Shown here one piece after another: positions 10,301 through 17,758 of a stretch of 64,000 nucleotides of DNA (position 1 is its first letter; each line of letters starts with the position of its first letter). The DNA comes from Phaeodactylum tricornutum CCAP 1055/1 (taxonomy: Eukaryota > Bacillariophyta > Bacillariophyceae > Surirellales > Neidiaceae). Location: NCBI RefSeq assembly GCF_000150955.2, contig NC_011681.1, positions 109,501-173,500 on the forward strand, in the 5' to 3' direction. The notes under the pieces are model-generated. The model ran no database searches and was not told the origin of the DNA. It worked only from the letters and a program-made list of their open reading frames with translations. Made by a program: the position numbers and the translations under genes.

Positions 10301-13015
10301 GGATCGACCCCTAGTGCGCTTCCCAGCGCACAGCCCTCGACCACTCCGGCAGCCACCGTCCCGACTTTGGTTCCCAGTACACAACCGAGTGCCCAGCCGT
10401 CAGCGCCCACGACCGTAGCTCCGGGATCGACCCCTAGTGCGCTTCCCAGCGCACAGCCCTCGACCACTCCGGCAGCCACCGTCCCGACTTTGGTTCCCAG
10501 TACACAACCGAGTGCCCAGCCGTCAGCGCCCACGACCGTAGCTCCGGGATCGACCCCTAGTGCGCTTCCCAGCGCACAGCCCTCGACCACTCCGGCAGCC
10601 ACCGTCCCGACTTTGGTTCCCAGTACACAACCGAGTGCCCAGCCGTCAGCGCCCACGACCGTAGCTCCGGGATCGACCCCTAGTGCGCTTCCCAGCGCAC
10701 AGCCCTCGACCACTCCGGCAGCCACCGTCCCGACTTTGGTTCCCAGTACACAACCGAGTGACCAGCCGTCTACGGTACCAATCGCGTTGCGAAGTATGGG
10801 TCCAAGCCAGGCACCGAGTGTTGTTGTTAGCCAGGTACCGAGTATTGGTCGAAGCCAAGTTCCAAGTATGGGTCCAAGCCATGCATTAAATATGAAACCA
10901 AGTCAGGCACCAAGTATGAGTCCAAGCCAGGCACCTAGTATAGACCCCTCTTCGGCACCGTCGATACTTCCAAGCGCTTTTCCTAGTCCTAGACCCAGCA
11001 CACTACCAAGCGTGGGACCCTCGACGCTGCCTAGCTCTCTACCGAGTACAACACCGAGTGCGAGACCCAGCGCAATCCCAAGTGCAACACCTTCGACACT
11101 TCCTAGTTCTATACCGAGTACAACACCGAGTGCGAGACCCAGCGCGATCCCAAGTGCGGCACCTTCGATGCTTCCTAGTTCTTTACCGAGTACAACACCG
11201 AGTGCGAGACCCAGCGCGATCCCAAGTGCGGCACCTTCGATGCTTCCTAGTTCTTTACCGAGTGCGAGACCCAGCGCGATCCCAAGTGCGGCACCTTCGA
11301 TGCTTCCTAGTTCTTTACCGAGTGCGAGACCCAGCGCGATCCCAAGTGCGGCACCTTCGATGCTTCCTAGTTCTTTACCGAGTACAACACCGAGTGCGAG
11401 ACCCAGCGCAATCCCAAGTGCGGCACCTTCGATGCTTCCTAGTTCTTTACCGAGTACAACACCGAGTGCGAGACCCAGCGCAATCCCAAGTGCGGCACCT
11501 TCAATGCTTCCTAGTTCTTTACCGAGTACAGCACCGAGTGCGCGACCCAGCACAATCCCAAGTGCGGCACCTTCGATGCTTCCTAGTTCTTTACCGAGTA
11601 CAACACCGAGTGCGAGACCCAGCGCAATCCCAAGTGCGGCACCCAGTGCACCTCCGTCCAGTGTACCATCCGGGGCACCAAGTTCGGGTCCAAGTCAAGC
11701 ACCTACCCAACACCCCACGCTGGTTCCATCGGGGCTTCCCAGCTTTTCGCCGACTATGGTACCGAGTGCCGGGCCTAGTATATTCTCCAGTGCAACACCT
11801 ACTGCACTATCCTCGGCCCTTCCGTCCAGGGAACCGAGTCGCGGTCCAACCACAGCTCCTACTGGTAATCCATCATCAGGACCTTCAATCATTGCTCTTC
11901 CGAGCAATATACCGAGTAATGTACCCAGTGAACCGAATTCTGGTGTACCGTTTGGTGAACCAACTTTTGGTCCCACCAAAAGACCCACTCAAGACCCTTC
12001 TTCGGATCCATCGATGTCTCCAAGCATACGGACTGTTTCACCCAGCAAAATGCCCTCGACACCGCCACTCACTTCACCGAATGTAAGCCCGAGCCAGGCA
12101 CCCATTCTTCAACCATCATCAACAACACCCAGCAAGTTGCCCTCTCGACCGCCACTCACTGCACCGAATGTAAGCCCGAGCCGGGCACCTCTTCTTCAAC
12201 CATCATCACCAACGTTGATCCTCCCTACTTCTGTCCCAAGCCGACTGGTCCCGACCACTCCTATCGCTCGCCCCACCCTAAGGCCTAGTCTACGTCCAGT
12301 ATTGCCACCATCTTCCGATTGCTCTCTCGTAAGCAGCCGATCGCGACGACCTTGCTCGTTGGACACGGATTGTACAGAAGTGGGACGTGTGTGCGTTGGG
12401 TTCAACCCGGCACAAGGTGCGTGCTCTGGACGGTGCGCTAAGATCTGGTGCGGTGTGGGTCGTTGTTCCGACTCTAGTGACTGTTTGTGGGGTGACAAAT
12501 GCGCCAACGTCAACGCCGGGGCCGCTTGCTCGGGAACATGTCGGAGAAGCTCATTTGTATTCCGCCGTCCCTCATACGGTGGGTTTGATTTCCGCCGCTT
12601 TGACTTTCGGTCGTTCAGAAGGAGCCCATCCGTGCCACCAACTCCTCGGAAGCGTATGGGAATGCGTACGAAACAATCGGAGAGTTCAAAAAGCAGCAAA
12701 TCCTCGGCTGGTGTTCGTAGTCCAGGCTCATCTCCTGGCAGACAGGGACAGTCAGGCAAGACAGGCAAAGGTGACAAGAGTAGAAAGGGCGCCAAACACA
12801 AAAAGAACAGAAAAGCCTCTCCAGTTGCTACTCCTACTGTCTCTCGAAACCAAGCACCAAATAACAAGGCACAAGCAAGCACCTTGGCTACTGTAACCAA
12901 ACCACAGCAGCAATCCAGAACCAATTTTGGAAATTGGAAACCAATAATTTCCAAACCAAAAGGAAAGACGCTTGGTGCGAAAACTCGTAAAGGTAAAAAA
13001 CGTGAGCGCAGATAG
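6248..13015 (+). CDS. Giant secreted Pro-Ser-repeat surface protein, paralog 2
   Basis: This 2255-residue intronless protein starts at the ATG at 6248, equivalent to the start of paralog 1. Its order is: signal peptide (1-26), N-terminal Cys-rich modules (about 30-200), Pro-Ser region (about 205-2020), C-terminal Cys-rich block (about 2024-2103) and a Lys/Ser/Arg-rich tail to the end. The Pro-Ser region holds 28 copies of a 41-residue unit beginning GSTPSALPSAQ, then nine shorter units beginning around ARPSAIPSAAPS. The C-terminal block and tail resemble paralog 1 but are clearly diverged, unlike the nearly identical N-terminus. It is probably an extended, heavily O-glycosylated cell-surface or secreted mucilage protein. 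The repeat count may differ between alleles or be altered in assembly. No catalytic domain is visible. Confidence 0.85.
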   Translation: MRTQGSKHSHAFVLFLCAVCGLVQAASAVGADFFGLSCGNGNSGCARGRCNHDAICTPCLQSSCETAFACSLDGKYTICQHSEPHKYFLRGGVETVNRGSSLLAGICTKNCACELGHCNSHIDCEGNAICQGGILEATYSPDSTSTCIGTCSDIGHKNPITTGCPSGRCSSDDNCAIGIEQCEMINVVEPCSGSCTKRDETKRRELSPTDPSVQPSTLPSVQPSSKPSRKPSSVPSNEPSQQPSAAPSSIPSVLPSRNPSDRPSSAPSGDPTSVPTGFPSKRPSSQPSPTPSNTPSVVPSEKPSTAPSEKPSTQPTKAPSTIPSLVPSKRPSERPSNTPREEPSPVPTNRPSAGPSDTPSLPPSFAPGSTPSALPSAQPSTTPAATVPTLVPSTQPSAQPSAPTTVAPGSTPSALPSAQPSTTPAATVPTLVPSTQPSAQPSAPTTVAPGSTPSALPSAQPSTTPAATVPTLVPSTQPSAQPSAPTTVAPGSTPSALPSAQPSTTPAATVPTLVPSTQPSAQPSAPTTVAPGSTPSTLPSAQPSTTPAATVPTLVPSTQPSAQPSAPTTVAPGSTPSALPSAQPSTTPAATVPTLVPSTQPSAQPSAPTTVAPGSTPSALPSAQPSTTPAATVPTLVPSTQPSAQPSAPTTVAPGSTPSALPSAQPSTTPAATVPTLVPSTQPSAQPSAPTTVAPGSTPSTLPSAQPSTTPAATVPTLVPSTQPSAQPSAPTTVAPGSTPSALPSAQPSTTPAATVPTLVPSTQPSAQPSAPTTVAPGSTPSALPSAQPSTTPAATVPTLVPSTQPSAQPSAPTTVAPGSTPSTLPSAQPSTTPAATVPTLVPSTQPSAQPSAPTTVAPGSTPSALPSAQPSTTPAATVPTLVPSTQPSAQPSAPTTVAPGSTPSALPSAQPSTTPAATVPTLVPSTQPSAQPSAPTTVAPGSTPSALPSAQPSTTPAATVPTLVPSTQPSAQPSAPTTVAPGSTPSALPSAQPSTTPAATVPTLVPSTQPSAQPSAPTTVAPGSTPSALPSAQPSTTPAATVPTLVPSTQPSAQPSAPTTVAPGSTPSTLPSAQPSTTPAATVPTLVPSTQPSAQPSAPTTVAPGSTPSALPSAQPSTTPAATVPTLVPSTQPSAQPSAPTTVAPGSTPSALPSAQPSTTPAATVPTLVPSTQPSAQPSAPTTVAPGSTPSALPSAQPSTTPAATVPTLVPSTQPSAQPSAPTTVAPGSTPSALPSAQPSTTPAATVPTLVPSTQPSAQPSAPTTVAPGSTPSALPSAQPSTTPAATVPTLVPSTQPSAQPSAPTTVAPGSTPSALPSAQPSTTPAATVPTLVPSTQPSAQPSAPTTVAPGSTPSALPSAQPSTTPAATVPTLVPSTQPSAQPSAPTTVAPGSTPSALPSAQPSTTPAATVPTLVPSTQPSAQPSAPTTVAPGSTPSALPSAQPSTTPAATVPTLVPSTQPSAQPSAPTTVAPGSTPSALPSAQPSTTPAATVPTLVPSTQPSDQPSTVPIALRSMGPSQAPSVVVSQVPSIGRSQVPSMGPSHALNMKPSQAPSMSPSQAPSIDPSSAPSILPSAFPSPRPSTLPSVGPSTLPSSLPSTTPSARPSAIPSATPSTLPSSIPSTTPSARPSAIPSAAPSMLPSSLPSTTPSARPSAIPSAAPSMLPSSLPSARPSAIPSAAPSMLPSSLPSARPSAIPSAAPSMLPSSLPSTTPSARPSAIPSAAPSMLPSSLPSTTPSARPSAIPSAAPSMLPSSLPSTAPSARPSTIPSAAPSMLPSSLPSTTPSARPSAIPSAAPSAPPSSVPSGAPSSGPSQAPTQHPTLVPSGLPSFSPTMVPSAGPSIFSSATPTALSSALPSREPSRGPTTAPTGNPSSGPSIIALPSNIPSNVPSEPNSGVPFGEPTFGPTKRPTQDPSSDPSMSPSIRTVSPSKMPSTPPLTSPNVSPSQAPILQPSSTTPSKLPSRPPLTAPNVSPSRAPLLQPSSPTLILPTSVPSRLVPTTPIARPTLRPSLRPVLPPSSDCSLVSSRSRRPCSLDTDCTEVGRVCVGFNPAQGACSGRCAKIWCGVGRCSDSSDCLWGDKCANVNAGAACSGTCRRSSFVFRRPSYGGFDFRRFDFRSFRRSPSVPPTPRKRMGMRTKQSESSKSSKSSAGVRSPGSSPGRQGQSGKTGKGDKSRKGAKHKKNRKASPVATPTVSRNQAPNNKAQASTLATVTKPQQQSRTNFGNWKPIISKPKGKTLGAKTRKGKKRERR
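7348..10770 (+). repeat. Tandem array, 28 copies of a 123-bp unit
   Basis: Units start at 7348 and every 123 bases thereafter, the last at 10669, which diverges near 10760. Each codes 41 residues. Nearly all copies are identical. Units 5, 9, 12 and 18 carry ACG for GCG (Thr for Ala), and units 7, 11 and 14 carry TCA for TCG (silent). The spacing of these variants shows expansion of three- to four-unit blocks. Confidence 0.97.
11041..11655 (+). repeat. Tandem array, nine units of 72 or 60 bp
   Basis: The string GAGTGCGAGA (or GAGTGCGCGA) recurs at 11056, 11128, 11200, 11260, 11320, 11392, 11464, 11536 and 11608. Spacing is 72 bases except for two 60-base units that lack four residues (STTP). 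All lengths keep the frame. Confidence 0.93.
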
Positions 13016-14052
13016 CTGACAAAGAATTCGGTTGCGGCTCTTCATTGCATATCTCAACTTTTTAATGTATGAAAGCATCAGTGCATGACGATTTTCGAAT
13101 TGTACAAATAGATTTATCAAATTTACCAGTAATCCAACAAATCTTGAACATGTCATAACGTACTGCTTGGTGTGCTGCGAAGCAAATATAAAATTTTGAA
13201 ACAGTACTTCCGGGAAAGATCCGTTGTCGACATACTAGAATGGATGCACTCAACTCTTTATCAGCACTTGCAGTTACAATTTCCACATGTGTTTGGGAGC
13301 ACGTGGTGCTTTACATCCCATGTCGACGTTGGCCACGATAGCGAAAAGAGGGTGTTTGGATTGACTTACGACTTGTTACTTATTGACAAATTTAGCTGAC
13401 GGACGCGGAGAGACCGACAATATATACGAATCATGATTCGTCATGTGCGAAGAGGATTTATCTCTGAAGGAGCCTTTTTTGAGAAGGGGTTCATGAAAGC
13501 AGCACTTGCATTTGAAGGCGAGATTACAAGGATCTCCGTACACAGAATTACACAAGACTGGCAAGACCTCCAATTCTAACATTGAATCTCACGACATTCA
13601 TTTTCCTTTTCATGTTGATTTAGAGTTCGTAGGGTTACCCACGAGCCGGAAACACTGTAGGTTATATACCCAAAAAACTTATAATCTAGTGCGGTTGACT
13701 GTGAATGTACTCGAACATTGGATTGTCGAATACATCCTTTCTAGCTACCAAAAGGTGCAATACTACTAACAGTAAGACAACATGACAGTGCCTTTCACTG
13801 GTAATATATGCAAGGCTACCCAATACAGCGACGGAACGCAATTCACGGAAAATTGTCTGTCGTATGTGACAAAAACAGAAACGCAGATGACTTCCAGTGA
13901 AAGCGAGATAAATGGAGCTTCAGCTCCGTCGCGATTCCACGGGTTTCCGTCCTGTTCGGTACCGTGCGACCATGAAAATCTCGTCGCGTGGTTCAGTCAG
14001 CAAATCCTTTCATTCCGTCAGCTATTTTTTGTTCCATATCATTCTAGGCATC
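13016..14052. other. Intergenic upstream of RPN6
   Basis: About 1.04 kb without a gene I can support. There is a GACTGTGAAT copy at 13697 and a related CTAACAGTAAG near 13767. The frame of RPN6 is open back to an ATG at 13912, but the extra residues do not resemble the family. Confidence 0.5.
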
Positions 14053-15480
14053 ATGACGGAACGTATGAACATCGACGAAGATAATGCCACCCATGAAGCT
14101 GCGTTGCACGACAGCAAAGTCGTTGAAGACGAAGAAGAAGAAGATGTTTCTGACCTTTTGGATATGCTCGATAGAGCCTCTGACGCCCCAGAAGGAGCCG
14201 CGCGGATTCCTATTCTTCTTCCCATGATTACAAATACGGAGAAGACAAGTACGAAGGCAATGCAGCTAAAAGAGCGTGCCGTCTATGACCTGACTCGTGC
14301 CTATTGTGCGGCTCAACAGTACGACGATGTGGTCTCATTCTTGACGGGTCAAACTGGTCAAACTTTCTTGGCGCAAATGACCAAGGCTAAAACAGCCAAA
14401 ATTGTTCGCCAAATGCTTGACATTGTCATTCAAGCGGCCCCGGAAGCCCTGCAAATGCAAGAATCCGTCGCCCGAGCGATTGTAGCCTGGACAGAATCGG
14501 AGAAACGGAATTTTTTGCGACAACGCGTGGAAGCCAAGCTCGCTACCATACTCTTTCACCGAGGTGCTTACGTTGACGCGTTAGAACTTTGCGATCGTCT
14601 ATTGACAGAACTTAAAAAGCTCGACGATAAGGCCCTGCTTGTCGAAACTCACTTGCTTGAATCCAAAATACACTTTGGGCTACGCAACGTCCCCAAGGCC
14701 AAGGCTGCCTTGACAGCTTCCCGCACCGCCGCCAACGCCATTTACGTTGCGCCCGCGCTCCAAGCCGAAATTGATTCCATGTCGGGCACCATTCACGTAG
14801 AAGAAGGTGACTATAACACAGCGCACTCATACTTTCTCGAAGCCTTCGAACAATTGGACCAAATGAACGAAACGGCCCAAGCAACAACTGCCCTGAAGTA
14901 TATGCTGTTGTGCAAAATTCTCGATGCTTTACGAGCTGCCTTGCATCTTTCTAGTCAAGGAGCCGTAGGCATGAAGACTAACAAGGCAGAAGTCGACTTA
15001 TCGGGACTCTTGACGGGGAAACAAGGCGTCAAGTATGCCGGTAGAGAAGTTGAAGCCATGTCTGCCATTGCCACAGCCTCCGCCAACAGGAATCTTCAAG
15101 AATTTGAGCGAGTGCTGCAAACTTACGCAGACGAGTTGCAACAAGACTTGTTGATCAAGCACCACTTGCATATCTTACAGGAGCAACTGCTTGAATCGAA
15201 TCTTATTCGTATCATCGAACCGTACAGCTGCGTGGAATTGAGTCACATTGCCGCGATGATTGAGCTACCCGTGGCGACCGTGGAACGCAAACTTTCGCAG
15301 ATGATCCTAGATGGCAAGTTTCTTGGCATTCTAGATCAAGGGAAGGGACAGTTGGTCGTGTACGAGGAGTCGGATCCGGACGAAGCTATGGAGAAGGGGC
15401 TGCAAGTAATTGCCAACATGGATCAAGTGGTGACAAGTTTGTTTGAGCGAAGCAAAGCGCTTCGTACTATGATGATTTAA
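14053..15480 (+). CDS. RPN6: 26S proteasome lid subunit RPN6 (PSMD11)
   Basis: This 475-residue protein is a subunit of the proteasome regulatory lid, where it clamps lid, base and 20S core together. The C-terminus carries the PCI/winged-helix region, including VERKLSQMILDGKF followed by GILDQGKGQLVVYEE, a close match to RPN6/PSMD11 rather than RPN5. The preceding helical repeats (about residues 60-320) fit the solenoid of the family. The ATG at 14053 is chosen because it gives an N-terminus of ordinary length; human PSMD11 has about 422 residues. The acidic run near residue 25-35 is a local feature. An ATG at 13912 in the same frame would add 47 residues without family similarity. No intron is visible. 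Confidence 0.93.
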   Translation: MTERMNIDEDNATHEAALHDSKVVEDEEEEDVSDLLDMLDRASDAPEGAARIPILLPMITNTEKTSTKAMQLKERAVYDLTRAYCAAQQYDDVVSFLTGQTGQTFLAQMTKAKTAKIVRQMLDIVIQAAPEALQMQESVARAIVAWTESEKRNFLRQRVEAKLATILFHRGAYVDALELCDRLLTELKKLDDKALLVETHLLESKIHFGLRNVPKAKAALTASRTAANAIYVAPALQAEIDSMSGTIHVEEGDYNTAHSYFLEAFEQLDQMNETAQATTALKYMLLCKILDALRAALHLSSQGAVGMKTNKAEVDLSGLLTGKQGVKYAGREVEAMSAIATASANRNLQEFERVLQTYADELQQDLLIKHHLHILQEQLLESNLIRIIEPYSCVELSHIAAMIELPVATVERKLSQMILDGKFLGILDQGKGQLVVYEESDPDEAMEKGLQVIANMDQVVTSLFERSKALRTMMI

Positions 15481-16055
15481 AGAATTCATTAGGTAAACTG
15501 AAGGACTTTTCAGCTTTGTGTACTTGACAACATGCTATAAACATAATTCACCATGGGACTGATTCGCTTTGCTAGTACACTTGGTACCTACTGGTCGAGG
15601 AGATCTTTGGCAAGCGTTAGCCTTCCTGTAGACCAGTATACCCGGTATTCTTCCCAATTCCATTCTGGACGTAGAATCTTAGCGAATACGAAAAGAATGG
15701 GTAGTACTGGACTGGACGCGGAGTAACAGCGAACGAGAATGGGACAGTGGTCAAACGATGAATCTGAAATTATGTTTGTGTCGTCGAAGTGTCTGATAGA
15801 AGTATTTCAATTAGGTAGATCACAGAATCACATATGGTATTAACTGTAGCCATTTTGAAAAGCTCATTGGAGCTCACAGTCAGTGTCAAAGCCTCTACTG
15901 GACTCTCTCCTTTCAGAGTCACCCACAGCGGTGCGATCGACACTCTTCCATCCGTCAAGCTCACACAAAATTGCGACCTCCCGGAGCGATCGCAACGAAA
16001 GCCAGAGAAAAGGTTAGATCTTCCCTTGCCTTTGAACAATAGCTCAATTGAAGGC
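15481..16055. other. Intergenic between RPN6 and the Tudor-like gene
   Basis: About 575 bases with no independent gene. The downstream frame is open to an ATG at 15834, so part of this could be coding if that start is used. AACTGTAG, a weak relative of the recurrent motif, lies near 15841. Confidence 0.45.
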
Positions 16056-17057
16056 ATGGCATCCGAACAGACGGTGCTCAACGTTTTAGGCCGTGCTTTT
16101 TGGGATCCGACACCGACCGGCACGGATTTGCGAGCCCGGCAACTCGCAGCGGCCATGGGCTATCCCACAACATGGCGCGTTGTACGCACCGTGGATACCA
16201 TCCAGGGTCGATCGATGATTGCAGATCGGATTTATGCCGGGAAACCGGACACGGACTGTGACGCCTGGTTTCACCACGAAGCTGCCATGAAAGTAGCCGC
16301 CGCGTGGAACGACGAATCGAGCACCGCCTTCAGCAACGCCGGAGGACATTTGCTGCCGCGAGAGCCACTCTTTGATAAACACGACAAAGTTCAAGTCATG
16401 TACGAAGGGGAATGGTGGGATGCCAAGGTCTTGCGACGAAAGACTCACAATGAAGGCTTTCGTTACCAAGTACAGTATGTCCAAGATCATTCGAAGCAGA
16501 CGGGAGTTGACGAACGCCTCATTCGACCAAGGCAAGATCTGAATCACGATGCATTTGCACTTGCCAAACAACAAGGGTTTGGGGAAGGTTGGCAAGCAAC
16601 TGCACATGGTAAGCGCTGGAAAGTCATCGCTCCGGACGGGACGGTCTATACGAGCAAAAAAGCGGCCCTGGAAGCTTTTCACGAGGTGGATGCGACACCA
16701 GCAGTCGAAGAAGGCGACCCTCCGTGGCGTACCACGCAACACGAATACTTGGGGCGATCTATACTGTGGACTACAACGCACAATATTTCGGCTCGCCGGA
16801 ACATAAGTGTGGATCAAGTTGGGAAAGTTGTGGGTTGGATTGCCGAAACGGATGTGGACAAGGCTGGACTACCTGGCTTTGTCTCAGAGCGCACCAAGGA
16901 GCCCGCGCGGCTCTTCCACATCAAGTTCCCCGACGACCATTCGCATCCCTACGCGTCGTATTTGGTGAGCTCCCAGGATTTGGAAGAGCACGAGTTGGAA
17001 GGCTGTCTAATTCCAGAGGATGAACTGCCCCCAACGAAAAAAGCTAGGAAGCGATAA
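16056..17057 (+). CDS. Tudor/Agenet-like domain protein, function unknown
   Basis: This 333-residue protein begins at the ATG at 16056. An in-frame ATG at 15834 would give 407 residues, but the added part is low in family-like features. Around residues 107-160 there is a small beta-barrel-like segment: KVQVMYEGEWWDAKVLRRK, then a YQVQYVQD strand and DERLIRPR. This pattern is typical of Tudor or Agenet domains, which often bind methylated lysine or arginine. It is followed (about residues 180-215) by GKRWKVIAPDGTVYTSKKAA, which loosely resembles methyl-CpG-binding-like (TAM/MBD) folds. The C-terminal third has a second unassigned block around VGKVVGWIAETDVDKAG and ends in a basic KKARKR, possibly nuclear localising. 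A chromatin role is an inference only. Confidence 0.6.
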   Translation: MASEQTVLNVLGRAFWDPTPTGTDLRARQLAAAMGYPTTWRVVRTVDTIQGRSMIADRIYAGKPDTDCDAWFHHEAAMKVAAAWNDESSTAFSNAGGHLLPREPLFDKHDKVQVMYEGEWWDAKVLRRKTHNEGFRYQVQYVQDHSKQTGVDERLIRPRQDLNHDAFALAKQQGFGEGWQATAHGKRWKVIAPDGTVYTSKKAALEAFHEVDATPAVEEGDPPWRTTQHEYLGRSILWTTTHNISARRNISVDQVGKVVGWIAETDVDKAGLPGFVSERTKEPARLFHIKFPDDHSHPYASYLVSSQDLEEHELEGCLIPEDELPPTKKARKR

Positions 17058-17758
17058 ATGATCACCATTTGACGAACGAGCAATCGTGCGGATATAACAA
17101 CAATAAATGTAAATGCCAGCTGTAACCACCTGTAAAGCCAAGTACTTCGGTGACTGGACGTCAAAGGCTACCCAGTGGATGGTAGTACGAAAACGCGGGT
17201 ATTTTGTTTCCGCCTGCATAATTTCTGCTGTTACGTGATGTTGCCGTTAGGCTTACCATTCCGCCTGCAAAGTCAAATTTGGTCAGTCTGCTACCAAGAG
17301 CTTTTTATTGGCCAAGTTTAAGCACGGTCACTTCGTCTGGTTCCCTATGACACTGCATAGTTCCCATGCCTCAATCACGCTTGTATCCTATCTCGATCGT
17401 ACAGGACTGCAGCATGGTACAATCTGTAGGCCGCTAGTGCTAACGATTGTATTTTATGTCGCATAGCATATTAGAGTAGTTAGAAAGTAGGACTAAAACG
17501 GAAAGGGTGCGAGAATCCAACGAATCATGACCCCTACTTAACTGTGAAGGGCTGGGGCTTGCCGGTACGGGAAAACCCTGTAAAAATTTCGCTCGTTGTC
17601 GCCAGCCAGCGTGCTGGCCATTTTTACGCGCCTCCACTCTCGATCACATCTTTTCTGCAGCCAAACCTTGTGCTGCCATAAAGCCACATTTCGTCCGCAT
17701 TTTCTTTGATCTCGTGATGTTTTGATCTGATCAATGCATTACGGAGGGTAAAGCATTC
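17058..17758. other. Intergenic upstream of E2F
   Basis: About 700 bases with no supported gene. TAACTGTGAAG lies near 17539, about 220 bases before the E2F start codon. Confidence 0.5.

Noticed and set aside
6967-10725. A 1252-codon open frame on the minus strand across the 123-bp array
   Set aside because: It is a shadow: the repeat unit is a multiple of three and by chance lacks stops on the opposite strand, so the frame repeats with it. It has no ATG-led gene structure, and its Val/Gly/Leu/Ala pattern is just the complement of Pro-Ser codons.
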